The position numbers and the translations under genes are program-made. Shown here one piece after another: positions 8,330 through 16,422 of a stretch of 44,895 nucleotides of DNA. The stretch is from Geomonas oryzae (GTDB lineage Bacteria; Desulfobacterota; Desulfuromonadia; Geobacterales; Geobacteraceae), in contig NZ_RAHW01000012.1 in the NCBI RefSeq assembly GCF_004117875.1, positions 1-44,895 on the forward strand. The letters are read 5' to 3'. Each line of letters begins with the position of its first letter. The stretch's first letter is position 1. Below the pieces are notes generated by a model. It saw only the letters and a program-made list of their open reading frames with translations, ran no database searches and had not been told where the DNA came from.

Positions 8330-9253
8330 GTGACGGAGATGGTGAAGAAGAAAATCAAGCTTTTGGTGATCGGCGGCCCGACCGGCTCGGGGAAGAGCGA
8401 TCTCGCCCTCAGGCTCGCGGAAGCGATCGGCGCGGAGATCGTCAACGCCGACTCGATGCAGGTCTACCGGGGCATGGACATCGGCACCGCGAAGCCGAGC
8501 CCCGAGGAACTCGCCCGCGTGCCGCACCACCTGATCGACATCGTGTCGCCGGACGAGGACTTCACCGCCTCGGAATTCCGCAGTGCCGCCTCCGCCGCCA
8601 TCGAGGAGATCGACCGGCGCGGTAAGAAGGCGATCGTCGTCGGAGGGACCGGTCTTTACCTGCGTGCCCTCCTGGAGGGGCTGCTCGACTCCCCGACCGG
8701 CGATCCCGAGTTGCGCCGCCAGTTCGACGATGTTCCGGGGGAGGAGTTGCACCGTCGCCTGATGCTGGCCGACCCGGAGACCGCGGCCCGGCTGCACCCA
8801 AACGACCGGGTCCGCCTGATCCGCGCCCTCGAGGTCTACCTCCAGACCGGTCGCCCCATCTCCGCCTTTCGTGCCGAGCACGGCTTTTCAGGAGACCATT
8901 ACCAGGCGTTCAAGGCGGCCATATCCGTGGAGCGCCAGGAGCTCTACCGACGCCTCGAACTCAGGGTGGAGCGGATGATGGCCGCAGGACTTGTGGACGA
9001 GGTGAAAGGTCTGCTCGCCTCAGGGTACCGCCGCGAGATGAAGGCCATGCGCTCCATCGGCTACAAGGAGATCTGCGCCCATCTGGATGGGGAAATAACG
9101 CTGGATGAAGCAGTTACGCTGATAAAGAGGGACACGAGGCGTTACGCCAAGCGTCAGATGACATGGTTCGGCAGGGAAAATGAAATTTATTGGCTTGAAT
9201 ATCCTACAGGTTTTGCTAGTATCCTTGGTCATGTGATTGAATTTTTTGGGTAA
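8330..9253 (+). CDS. miaA: tRNA dimethylallyltransferase MiaA
   Basis: This enzyme of about 307 residues adds a dimethylallyl group to A37 of tRNAs that read UNN codons. The P-loop is GPTGSGKS near residue 16, and the substrate-binding DSMQVYRGMDIGTAKP and GGTGLYLRALLEG motifs follow; the C-terminal RDTRRYAKRQMTWFG segment is the tRNA-binding signature. It starts 7 bp after mutL. The GTG at 8330 is taken as the start, but the ATG at 8339 three codons later is also possible since neither has a well-placed ribosome site. hfq follows after 12 bp. Confidence 0.96.
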   Translation: MTEMVKKKIKLLVIGGPTGSGKSDLALRLAEAIGAEIVNADSMQVYRGMDIGTAKPSPEELARVPHHLIDIVSPDEDFTASEFRSAASAAIEEIDRRGKKAIVVGGTGLYLRALLEGLLDSPTGDPELRRQFDDVPGEELHRRLMLADPETAARLHPNDRVRLIRALEVYLQTGRPISAFRAEHGFSGDHYQAFKAAISVERQELYRRLELRVERMMAAGLVDEVKGLLASGYRREMKAMRSIGYKEICAHLDGEITLDEAVTLIKRDTRRYAKRQMTWFGRENEIYWLEYPTGFASILGHVIEFFG

Positions 9254-9265
9254 AGGAGCGGAATC

Positions 9266-9490
9266 ATGCCGAAAACGCCTTTTAACATTCAGGACCAGTA
9301 CCTAAACCAGTCCCGCAAGGAGCGTGTAAAGGTCCTGGTGCAGCTCATGTCCGGCGAAAAGCTGGAAGGGCATATCAAATCCTTCGACAACTTCTCCGTG
9401 TTGATGGAAGTGCACGGTGATATCCTCATCTACAAGCACGCGATCTGCAGCATCACCTCGGTAGACGGTGTATTCCGTCTGCACCAGTAG
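9266..9490 (+). CDS. hfq: RNA chaperone Hfq
   Basis: This 74-residue Sm-like protein forms a hexameric ring that helps small RNAs pair with mRNAs. The first Sm motif runs from about 20 to 50 (VLVQLMSGEKLEGHIKSFD NFSVLM) and the second contains IYKHAICSI. An N-terminal FNIQDQYLNQSRKE segment is typical. Unlike the enterobacterial form it has no long C-terminal tail. An AAAGGAG site precedes the ATG. A terminator about 95 bp downstream closes the mutL-miaA-hfq unit. Confidence 0.97.
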   Translation: MPKTPFNIQDQYLNQSRKERVKVLVQLMSGEKLEGHIKSFDNFSVLMEVHGDILIYKHAICSITSVDGVFRLHQ

Positions 9491-9584
9491 TTCAATACCC
9501 AGGGAAAAGCCACAGAAGAACCATTCGGCGCGGACCTAGATCCATCGGTGCGTCCCCTCTGGTTCACCGAAGTCCTATCCCCAG

Positions 9585-9612
9585 CCGGCCCGTGAGGGCC
9601 GGTTCGTTTTTT
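9585..9612 (+). terminator. Intrinsic terminator after hfq
   Basis: Perfect 7-bp stem ccggccc (9585-9591) / gggccgg (9596-9602), loop gtga, then ttcgtttttt. The rest of the 267-bp gap before the next gene shows no coding or RNA gene. Confidence 0.88.
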
Positions 9613-9757
9613 ATCTGTTGCCAAAAACCTCCTTCTCCTCCTATCATTAAACCTGCATGCGCGCCGCCTGCTCCGCCCCGCGCCGAGAGAGCGGCAGTTT
9701 CCGCAGCCGGAAATACCTGCGTCTGCTGCAAGGCATGCACATCACAGGAGGAACCCC

Positions 9758-11056
9758 ATGTCAGGGCTTACCATAGACCGGATCTTACCGGGAAGCATAG
9801 CGGAGGAGCTGGAGCTCCAGCCCGGTGACCGGCTCGTCGCGGTGAACGGTCATCAACTGCGCGATGTCATCGACTACAACTTTTACGCCGCGGACGACGA
9901 GCTCGAGCTGCAAGTTGAGAAGGCGGACGGGGAGCTTTGGGAACTCGAGGTCGAGCGCGAGGAGGGGGAGCCGTTGGGGCTCTCGTTCCAGGCGCCCGCT
10001 CCGGCGCGCTGCGGCAACAACTGCGTGTTCTGCTTCGTGCACCAGCTCCCCCGCGGGCTGCGCGGTCCTCTCTACGTCAAGGATGAGGATTACCGGCTTT
10101 CCTTTCTTTACGGCAACTACGTCACCATGGCGAACATCGGGCGGGCCGAGTTGGAGCGGATCAAGGAGCAGCGCCTTTCGCCGCTCTACATCTCGGTGCA
10201 TGCGACGGAACCGGCGCTGCGGGAGAAGCTCCTCGGCAAGAGCGGCATCCTGTCCATCCTCGACGTGATCCGCGAGCTCGCCGAGGCGCGCATCACCATG
10301 CACACCCAGGTGGTACTCTGCCCCGGTTGGAACGACGGCGACGCCTTCGCGAAGACCGTAGAAGACCTGGCGGCGCTGCACCCGTGGGTGGCGTCGCTTG
10401 CCGTCGTGCCGGTCGGTCTCACCGAGCACCGCCAGAACCTTCCACCCTTGGCGCCGGTCACCAAGGAGTTCGCCGCCGCCTTTGTGGGGAAGTGGTTCCC
10501 GCAGTCGCAGCTCCTCGAGGAGCGCCTCGGTGCGCCGTTTCTCTTCCTGGCGGATGAATTCTACATAAAGGGGGAGATCCCTTTCCCGGACGTGGCGAGC
10601 TACGGCGACCTGCCGCAGTTGGAGAACGGCGTCGGGATGATACCGCTTTTCCTCTCCGAGGCCGATCAGGTGCTGCAGGATGCCGAAAAGCTGAAGTCGG
10701 GGCGTTTCACCGTGGTGACCGGCGAATCCCCTTACCGCTTCCTCGCGGAGTTCCTGGAGCGCCTCTCCGGCGCCACGGGGGTCGCCATGCATCCGGTACC
10801 GGTACGCAACCGGCTCTTCGGTCCCACCGTCACCGTGACGGGGCTCGTGTGCGGCGCCGACGTGGTGGCCGCCCTGCAGGGGGTGGATCTTGGCGATGCG
10901 GTACTCGTCCCCGACGTGATGCTCAAGGAGGGGGAGGGGGTCTTCCTGGACGACCTCAGCCTGCATGACGTCGAACAGCAGCTGGGTGCCCCGGTCCAGG
11001 TCGTCGAATCGACCCCCTACGGGATCTACGACGCGCTGGTGGAGCGGCTCGGGTAG
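9758..11056 (+). CDS. PDZ-radical SAM DUF512 family protein
   Basis: This 432-residue protein has an N-terminal PDZ-like domain (about 1-70, with LQPGDRLVAVNG), then a radical-SAM-like region with the cysteine pattern CGNNCVFCF at about 86-94 (C-x3-C-x2-C for a 4Fe-4S cluster) and the typical SVHA strand. A C-terminal DUF512 domain contains VVTGESPYRFLAEFL. Members are conserved in Clostridia, often beside the GTPase der, and in Geobacter; the reaction is not established. AGGAGG lies 8 bp before the ATG. It stands alone here and converges on an ATPase gene across a shared terminator. Confidence 0.85.
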   Translation: MSGLTIDRILPGSIAEELELQPGDRLVAVNGHQLRDVIDYNFYAADDELELQVEKADGELWELEVEREEGEPLGLSFQAPAPARCGNNCVFCFVHQLPRGLRGPLYVKDEDYRLSFLYGNYVTMANIGRAELERIKEQRLSPLYISVHATEPALREKLLGKSGILSILDVIRELAEARITMHTQVVLCPGWNDGDAFAKTVEDLAALHPWVASLAVVPVGLTEHRQNLPPLAPVTKEFAAAFVGKWFPQSQLLEERLGAPFLFLADEFYIKGEIPFPDVASYGDLPQLENGVGMIPLFLSEADQVLQDAEKLKSGRFTVVTGESPYRFLAEFLERLSGATGVAMHPVPVRNRLFGPTVTVTGLVCGADVVAALQGVDLGDAVLVPDVMLKEGEGVFLDDLSLHDVEQQLGAPVQVVESTPYGIYDALVERLG

Positions 11057-11082
11057 GTAACGGCAGGCGGTGGCAGGGCAAT

Positions 11083-11119
11083 AAAAAAGCCGGAGGGGAT
11101 CCATTCCCTTCCGGCTTTT
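11083..11119. terminator. Bidirectional terminator between convergent genes
   Basis: Stem gccggagggg (11089-11098) with cccttccggc (11106-11115), one G-U/A-C position, flanked by six A on the left and tttt on the right. It can end both the DUF512 gene (+) and the ATPase gene (-). Confidence 0.85.
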
Positions 11120-11138
11120 CTCTTGCGGGCTTCTTTTT

Positions 11139-12233
11139 CTAGCGGGCCATCGCGTCGATCGCCTCGAAATCGAAGACGCTTTCCGCGGTGGACTGGATCA
11201 GGCTGATCTTCTCCACGTCGTCCGCGGTCATCTTCGAGACGTGCTCGGTCAGGGTGAGGAAGGCGTCGGCCGTGTTCTGCGAGGTGCGCAGGTACGGGAT
11301 GTTGCTGTCGTCCAGGATCTTCTGGGTGATGGCGGATACCGGGGCCGAGCCCGGGATGACCATCCCCGCCAGCTTGCGCCGGTAGGCCGGTATGTTGTAC
11401 AGCGCCGATGCGGTCACGATGAGCTCGTCGCGCGAACTGGTGGTGATGAGGAGCGTCGAGTCCTGCAGGGTGTCGATGACCCGCTGCGAGGAGGCGGCGC
11501 CGAGCTGGATGTGGTTGATGATCCGGTTCTTCCCTTCCTGATCCCCCTGCAGCGGCAGCTTCAAAAGCTTGGAGAGGTCGAGCAGGGTCGGGTTGGCCAG
11601 GGTGGGGGAGTAATCGAAGGCGCCGGCCACGCGTTGCTGGCGGCTTTCGAAGAAGGTCCGCAGGAACCCGAGGGTCTCTTCGCGCTTGGCGGCGAGGAGC
11701 TTGTTCACGAGGACGAGCTTCACGTCGGCGCCCTGCTGCTGGAACAGGGAAAGGTTCAACTGCACCGAGTCGATCACGCAGCCGATGCCGCCCGCGCCGA
11801 CCATGATCACCGGCGCATCGAGCGTTCTCGCCACCTGGGCGTTGTTGATGCCGACCACCGAGCCCACGCCGCCGTGTCCGGAACCCTCGATGATGAGGAA
11901 ATCGTTCTTCGCCTCTAGTTCGCGGCACGCCTTTTTGATCGCCTCAAGCGGCGCTTCGGGCGCGATCTCGCCGGAGAGGTACTTCTTCGTGTACCCCTTG
12001 CCGACGACGACCGGCGACATGAGCTTGCGGTCGGCCTCCAGACCGTAGACCGCGGCGATGAGGGCCGCGTCCATGTCCATCTCGACGCCGTCCAGCATGA
12101 ATACCTTCGGGCCGATCGGCTTTATGAAGCCTACGCGGGCGTACTTCTTCTTCGCGAGGTGCAGCAGCGAAAGACTGATCGTCGTCTTCCCTACATGCTG
12201 CCCGGTCGCGGCTATGAAAATCTTCTTGCACAT
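11139..12233 (-). CDS. BioD-like P-loop ATPase with DRTGG domain
   Basis: This 364-residue protein has an N-terminal dethiobiotin-synthetase-like P-loop domain, with ATGQHVGKTTISL at about 9-21 as the Walker A, FIKPIGPK as the second strand, and IIEGSGHGGVGSV near 113-125. The C-terminal half (from about 210) resembles the DRTGG regulatory domain. The same two modules form the N-terminal part of long phosphotransacetylases (Pta), but the catalytic Pta domain is absent. Such stand-alone proteins are annotated as phosphotransacetylase-family; the function is not known. The start has little ribosome-site support. Confidence 0.75.
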   Translation of the reverse strand: MCKKIFIAATGQHVGKTTISLSLLHLAKKKYARVGFIKPIGPKVFMLDGVEMDMDAALIAAVYGLEADRKLMSPVVVGKGYTKKYLSGEIAPEAPLEAIKKACRELEAKNDFLIIEGSGHGGVGSVVGINNAQVARTLDAPVIMVGAGGIGCVIDSVQLNLSLFQQQGADVKLVLVNKLLAAKREETLGFLRTFFESRQQRVAGAFDYSPTLANPTLLDLSKLLKLPLQGDQEGKNRIINHIQLGAASSQRVIDTLQDSTLLITTSSRDELIVTASALYNIPAYRRKLAGMVIPGSAPVSAITQKILDDSNIPYLRTSQNTADAFLTLTEHVSKMTADDVEKISLIQSTAESVFDFEAIDAMAR

Positions 12234-12417
12234 CAGTTTGTAGCCTCTTTGCGGTCCTCTCGGACGTAGTTCAGCTATTCACCCGGATTATACTGATTTG
12301 GCAAAATGGGGGCAACATGGTATACGGTACCGCCACGCCTCTCTTCGCAAGCCCTCCTGCTACGCCGCTCTGTCAGGACCGGAGCGTCTTCACCCACTCC
12401 CGCTTCCCGTTATCTTC

Positions 12418-12446
12418 TTGACGGTTGAACAGGATTCTGCAATAAT
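12418..12446 (+). promoter_or_regulatory. Sigma70-type promoter of the amino-acid ABC operon
   Basis: TTGACG (12418-12423), 17 bp, AATAAT (12441-12446). It is the best promoter in the 298-bp gap between the divergent genes and leaves a leader of about 80 nt. No riboswitch or attenuator was recognised in the leader. Confidence 0.6.
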
Positions 12447-12531
12447 CCGCCGGTCCAAACGCCTGTTTGTTTACATCAAATTTTTCTAAGCTTCACCATC
12501 ACCGACTACAGCAAAGAAAAGGAGCGTAAAC

Positions 12532-13326
12532 GTGAAAAAGATCTGGGTTATCCTGTCGTCTCTGCTCGTCCTTGCCTGCGCCGTCTCGGCCTTCGCCGGC
12601 GACGGGTCCTTCAAAAGGGTGAAAAGCGCCGGTGCCATGACCATCGGGCTCGATGACGCGTTCCCCCCCATGGGCTACCGTAACGACAAGGGGCAGTTGG
12701 TAGGCTTCGACATCGATGCCGCCGAGGAAGTGGGCAAGCGTCTGGGCATCAAGATCAACTGGCAGCCGACCGCATGGGACGGCGTCATCCACGCTCTCAA
12801 CTCCAAGAAGTTCGACTGCATCTGGAACGGCATGACCATCACCGATGAGCGCAAGAAAGAGGTCGCCTTCACCAAGCCGTACAAGATGGACGGCCAGGTA
12901 GCCGTGGTCCGCTTCGCCGACAAGAAGCACAAGAAACTTGGCGACCTCAAAGGCGCCAAAGTGGGCGTTCAGAAAGGTTCCTCCGCCGTCGAGGCGGTCA
13001 AGAAGCTTCCCGCTGCCGCAGGCGAAGTACGCGAGTACGAGGACAACCCGAAAGCGCTGCTCGATCTCGAGTCCGACCGTCTTGACACCGTCATCATCGA
13101 CGACGCAACCGGCCGTGACTTCATCGCCAAGCGCCCCGGCAAGTTCCGCATCCTGCCGGGCAACATCACCAAGGAGCCGTTCGGCGTCGCCTTCCGCAAG
13201 GAAGATGTCGAACTGCGTGAAGCCGTACAGAAGACCCTCGACAAGATGGTAAAAGACGGCACCATGGCGAAGATCTCCAAGAAGTGGTTCGGTGAGGACA
13301 TCACCAACCCGAAGAAGTGGAAATAG
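12532..13326 (+). CDS. Polar amino-acid ABC transporter, substrate-binding protein
   Basis: This 264-residue periplasmic protein captures an amino acid for the transporter encoded just downstream. A signal peptide ends near residue 22 (AFAG). The mature part is a family 3 solute-binding protein, with GLDDAFPPMGYRNDKGQLVGFDIDAAEEVGKRLG as its N-terminal lobe and the family motif. The hinge region and ligand contacts (W...G typed segment NGMTITDERKKEVAFTKPY) are present. The ligand (Gln, His, Arg, Cys or similar) cannot be fixed from this reading. The start is GTG with AAAGGAG 8 bp upstream. Confidence 0.92.
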   Translation: MKKIWVILSSLLVLACAVSAFAGDGSFKRVKSAGAMTIGLDDAFPPMGYRNDKGQLVGFDIDAAEEVGKRLGIKINWQPTAWDGVIHALNSKKFDCIWNGMTITDERKKEVAFTKPYKMDGQVAVVRFADKKHKKLGDLKGAKVGVQKGSSAVEAVKKLPAAAGEVREYEDNPKALLDLESDRLDTVIIDDATGRDFIAKRPGKFRILPGNITKEPFGVAFRKEDVELREAVQKTLDKMVKDGTMAKISKKWFGEDITNPKKWK

Positions 13327-13335
13327 TCAACCGCT

Positions 13336-13362
13336 TTCCCCTCCCCCTCGCGGGGAGGGGAA
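13336..13362 (+). other. Intergenic G/C hairpin between ABC binding protein and permease
   Basis: An 11-bp perfect stem, TTCCCCTCCCC (13336-13346) with GGGGAGGGGAA (13352-13362), loop ctcgc. There is no T tract. By position it resembles hairpins that protect the abundant binding-protein mRNA from 3' decay and keep permease levels lower; this role is inferred. Confidence 0.6.
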
Positions 13363-13389
13363 GAGTTATAAACCCAGTCAGGTGTGCCG

Positions 13390-14409
13390 ATGAAATTTTT
13401 TAACGGCAGGATTGCCAAAAGGTCGATCCTGCTTTTTTCGTGCGTGCTGCTCTTCGCAGCCTCCATCTGTTTCGCCAAGGATTACGACCAGCTTTTCAGC
13501 GACGCCAACGACGCGATGGCTCAGGGTGACCTCCCCGCCGCCATCAAAATCCTGAAGAAGGTGGAGTTCGAGAAGGGGGACGAAAGCGGCGCCTTCGTCA
13601 GGAGCAGGATGCAGATCGCGCGCCTGCAGTTCGCCCTCAAAGACATGGACGCCGCCAGTGCCGCCGCCAAGGAGGTGCTCGCCGTCTACCCCGACAACAG
13701 CGAGGCGCTCAACTTCATGGCCTCGGTGCAACAGGAGCAAAAGCCCCGCTACAAGGTGTTCATCGAGGACTGCCTCCGCTTTCTGCCCCAGCTTCTGAAG
13801 GGAGCCGTGATGACGATCACCCTGGTGGTCTGCATCATCCTGATCTCTCCTCTCGGGGGGCTCCTCATCGCGCTCGGGCGCATCAGCACTTTCAAGCCGG
13901 TCTCCGGCCTCTGCTGGTTCTTCATCTGGCTCTTCCGCGGCACGCCGCTTCTTCTGCAGCTCTTCTTCATCTACTACGGCCTTCCGTCCCTCGGCATCAC
14001 CTTCAAGCCGTTCACCGCAGCCATCCTGGGCCTCGGGCTCAACTACTCCGCGTATCTCGGCGAGATCATCCGCGGCGGGATCCAGAGTATCGAGCACGGG
14101 CAGATGGAGGCTGCGAAGGCGATCGGCATGAGCTACTGGCAGGCGATGCGCCGGGTGATCATCCCGCAGACCTACAAGCGCCTCATGCCCCCTATCGGCA
14201 ACGAGTTCATCGCGCTCATAAAGGACACCGCCCTCGTTTCCACCATCGCGATGGTCGAGCTGATGCGCTCCGCGGACCAGATGTTCAACGCCTACTTCAA
14301 CGTGACCGCGTTGATCCTGGCGGCGCTCATCTACCTGCTCTTCACCACCATCTTCACCTTCATCTTCGAAAAGATCGAGATTCGGGCCGGCATCTATGAA
14401 AACCGCTAA
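13390..14409 (+). CDS. Amino-acid ABC permease with N-terminal TPR domain
   Basis: This 339-residue protein is an unusual fusion. Residues 1-30 are a signal sequence. About 30-115 form two to three TPR-like helical hairpins (GDLPAAIKILKKVEFEKG, then DMDAASAAAKEVLAVYPDNSEALNFMA). The HisM/GlnP-type permease follows from about 120, with five predicted membrane helices and the EAA-like loop EAAKAIGMSYWQAMRRVIIPQ. Normal permeases of this family are about 220-240 residues with no TPR. A cleaved signal plus an outside N terminus places the TPR in the periplasm. The ATG at 13390 is chosen over the GTG at 13384 because AGGTG lies 5 bp before it. It overlaps the ATPase gene by 14 bp. Confidence 0.9.
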   Translation: MKFFNGRIAKRSILLFSCVLLFAASICFAKDYDQLFSDANDAMAQGDLPAAIKILKKVEFEKGDESGAFVRSRMQIARLQFALKDMDAASAAAKEVLAVYPDNSEALNFMASVQQEQKPRYKVFIEDCLRFLPQLLKGAVMTITLVVCIILISPLGGLLIALGRISTFKPVSGLCWFFIWLFRGTPLLLQLFFIYYGLPSLGITFKPFTAAILGLGLNYSAYLGEIIRGGIQSIEHGQMEAAKAIGMSYWQAMRRVIIPQTYKRLMPPIGNEFIALIKDTALVSTIAMVELMRSADQMFNAYFNVTALILAALIYLLFTTIFTFIFEKIEIRAGIYENR

Positions 14410-15175
14410 CCAACCGTTGTTAAGCCTCAAGGGGATCACCAAGCACTTCGGCTCGCTCACCGCCGTGAACGGCGTCGACCTGGACGTCTGCCCGGGGGAG
14501 ATCGTGGTCATCATCGGTCCCTCCGGTTCCGGAAAATCGACGCTTTTGCGCTCGGTCAACTTCCTGGAGGAGATCGAGGAAGGGACCATCCTCTTCGAGG
14601 GGCAGGAGATCGGTTACGTGACCAGCAAGCACGGGCGCCGGCACCTGGACGCGCCGCACAAGATATGCGCGCTGCGTTCCGAGATCGGCATGGTGTTCCA
14701 GCACTTCAACCTCTTCCCGCACATGACCGTCCTCGGCAACGTGATGGAAGGTCCGCTCACCGTGCAGAAGAAGAGCCCGGAGGAGGCGCGCGAGATCGCC
14801 CTCGACATGCTGGCGAAGGTCGGCCTCTCCGACAAGCGCGACGTCTACCCGGCGACCCTCTCGGGCGGCCAGAAACAGCGCGTCGCCATCGCCCGGGCGC
14901 TCGCCATGCGACCGAAGCTCATGCTCTTCGACGAGCCGACCTCCGCGCTCGACCCGGAGTTGATCGGCGAGGTGTTCGACACCATCCGCGACCTCGGCAA
15001 AGAGGGAATGACGATGATCATCGTCACGCACCAGATGGGGTTCGCCAAGGAGATGGCGGACCGGGTCATCTTCATGGAGAAGGGCTCCTTCGTGGCCCAA
15101 GGGACCCCCGAGGACTTCTTCGCCAACCAGATGGAACACGACCGCATCAAATCCTTCCTGAACCGCATCCTCTAA
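14396..15175 (+). CDS. Polar amino-acid ABC transporter, ATP-binding protein
   Basis: This 259-residue ATPase powers the transporter. It has the Walker A GPSGSGKST near 42, a Q-loop (VFQHFNLFPHMTV), the signature LSGGQKQRVAIARAL and Walker B LMLFDEPTSALD, then the H-loop VTHQMGF. The segment GRRHLDAPHKI between the Walker A and Q loop is about 15 residues longer than in GlnQ. The start lies 14 bp inside the permease gene, which is usual for the family. Confidence 0.95.
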   Translation: MKTANQPLLSLKGITKHFGSLTAVNGVDLDVCPGEIVVIIGPSGSGKSTLLRSVNFLEEIEEGTILFEGQEIGYVTSKHGRRHLDAPHKICALRSEIGMVFQHFNLFPHMTVLGNVMEGPLTVQKKSPEEAREIALDMLAKVGLSDKRDVYPATLSGGQKQRVAIARALAMRPKLMLFDEPTSALDPELIGEVFDTIRDLGKEGMTMIIVTHQMGFAKEMADRVIFMEKGSFVAQGTPEDFFANQMEHDRIKSFLNRIL

Positions 15176-15185
15176 AATCCAAAAA

Positions 15186-15218
15186 GCCGGCGGCGGCGAC
15201 CCTGCCGCCGGCCTTTTT
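15186..15218 (+). terminator. Intrinsic terminator of the ABC operon
   Basis: Stem gccggcggc (15186-15194) / gccgccggc (15204-15212), 9-nt loop, tail cttttt, five A on the left. Confidence 0.92.
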
Positions 15219-15373
15219 GCCTCTCCGCACTCCCCCCTTCCGTTCGACAACCCCCTGCCGCGTGCTACAATCTTCCCGTTGTCGCCTGGCCTATTATTAA
15301 TGCACCGAAGCAGTGCGTCACATGGGGACCCGGTTCAGTGCTCTTTCACGGGCAGCCGGGAAAGGGGGAGAAC

Positions 15374-16102
15374 ATGATTAGAGCGGAAGAGGTTGTCGGA
15401 ACCATCCGTGCCGCCCTGGAGAGGGAAGCGCGGGTGAACCTGCACGGGCACCCCATCGAGCTTGCTTTCGCCGACGGCGTGGTCACCATCTCGGGCGAGG
15501 TAGGCGGGATCGCCGCGAAGAAGCTCGCCCTCGAGATCGCCGCAAGCCCCGCGCCGGTCACCGGGGTCGTGGACCGGCTGCGCGTCGAGCCCTCCGAAGA
15601 GATGGAGGACGGTGCCATCCGGGACCACGTCTGCAACGCGCTTTCCAGCGAGCCGGCCTTCATGCAGTACGCCGTCCAGGCGGTGGTGAAGCAGGAGCTG
15701 GAGGAGGTGCGCGGCACGGCACAAAGAGGGCTCGAGCGGGTGATCGAGGTCGAGGTCACGGGCGGTGTCGTCGTCCTGAACGGCCGGGCCGAGAGCGTGT
15801 CGCACAAGCGCTTAGCCGGCGTGCTCGCCTGGTGGGTCCCCGGCAGCAGGGACGTGGTGAACGGCATCGAGGTCTGGTCCGACACCGAGGAAAACGACGA
15901 GGAACTGGTCGACCTGATCAGGATCGTCCTGGAGAAGGATCCCCTGGTGAACGCCTCGCAGATCACGGCGCGCAGCAGGGAAGGGGTCGTGACCCTCGAG
16001 GGGACGGTGCCGACGCCGAACAACAGGAGGGCCGCCGAGTCGGACGTCTGGTACGTGCTCGGCGTGAACGAGGTGGTGAACCGCCTGGTGGTAACCGGGT
16101 GA
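15374..16102 (+). CDS. Cytoplasmic protein with three BON domains
   Basis: This 242-residue protein carries three BON-type domains: about 6-70 (VTISGEVGGIAAKKLA...VDRLRV), about 80-170 (VVVLNGRAESVSHKRLAGVLAWWVPGSRDVVNGIEV) and about 178-242 (VVTLEGTVPTPNNRRAAESDVWYVLGVNEVVNRLVV). BON modules bind lipid or protein and usually occur in exported proteins such as OsmY. Here there is no signal peptide or membrane segment, so it should be cytoplasmic. The ATG at 15374 is chosen because AGGGGGAG lies 6 bp upstream; an earlier GTG at 15338 has none. Its stop overlaps the start of the next gene as GTGA. Confidence 0.82.
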   Translation: MIRAEEVVGTIRAALEREARVNLHGHPIELAFADGVVTISGEVGGIAAKKLALEIAASPAPVTGVVDRLRVEPSEEMEDGAIRDHVCNALSSEPAFMQYAVQAVVKQELEEVRGTAQRGLERVIEVEVTGGVVVLNGRAESVSHKRLAGVLAWWVPGSRDVVNGIEVWSDTEENDEELVDLIRIVLEKDPLVNASQITARSREGVVTLEGTVPTPNNRRAAESDVWYVLGVNEVVNRLVVTG

Positions 16103-16422
16103 AGGAACGACCGAAACAGCCATTCGTCCCGGTGCGGCGCCACGAGACGACGCGCCGGGAACTGGTTGCGCTGCTACGTGGGGAGACGCTCACCGCGAAG
16201 GAGCTCTCCGGCATGGTGGGGATATCCGAGAAGGAGGTGCTGGAGCACCTCGAGCATATAAAAACCGCACTCCATGGCAGGCTGGTGGTAACCCCGTCCC
16301 GTTGCCTGGAGTGCGGTTTTTCCTTTCAGAAAAGGGAGCGTGTGAAAAAGCCGGGGCGCTGCCCGGTCTGTCGCAGCGAACGTATCGTGGACCCCGCCTT
16401 CACCGTCGAGGCGGGGGGCTAG
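16099..16422 (+). CDS. HTH-zinc-ribbon regulator (COG3357-like)
   Basis: This 107-residue protein has a winged-helix-type HTH at about 18-56 (LTAKELSGMVGISEKEVLEHLEHI) followed by a zinc ribbon with Cys69, Cys72, Cys88 and Cys91 (CLEC and CPVC). The two-part layout matches the small HTH/Zn-ribbon proteins common in archaea. The GTG start overlaps the BON gene stop. The stop is in a CTAG shared with the archease gene on the other strand (16419-16422). A terminator-like inverted repeat sits within the coding region between the two domains. It could regulate the rtcB-archease operon opposite, but that is inference. Confidence 0.82.
   Translation: MKERPKQPFVPVRRHETTRRELVALLRGETLTAKELSGMVGISEKEVLEHLEHIKTALHGRLVVTPSRCLECGFSFQKRERVKKPGRCPVCRSERIVDPAFTVEAGG
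16260..16321. terminator. Terminator-like hairpin inside the HTH-Zn-ribbon gene
   Basis: The left arm at 16260-16279 (AAAAACCGCACTCCATGGCA) pairs with 16303-16321 (TGCCTGGAGTGCGGTTTTT): 19 bp with a single bulged base, loop of 23 nt, an A5 block on the left and T5 on the right. On the - strand it would be the terminator of the rtcB-archease operon, about 100 bp past the archease stop. On the + strand it would cut the mRNA between the HTH and Zn-ribbon codons. It encodes residues 54-75 of the regulator, whose reading frame is intact. Confidence 0.75.

Noticed and set aside
9785..11104. Leftward 439-codon frame opposite the DUF512 gene
   Set aside because: The + strand frame has the radical-SAM cysteines, a strong ribosome site and the right length; the leftward one is His/Arg-rich shadow sequence.
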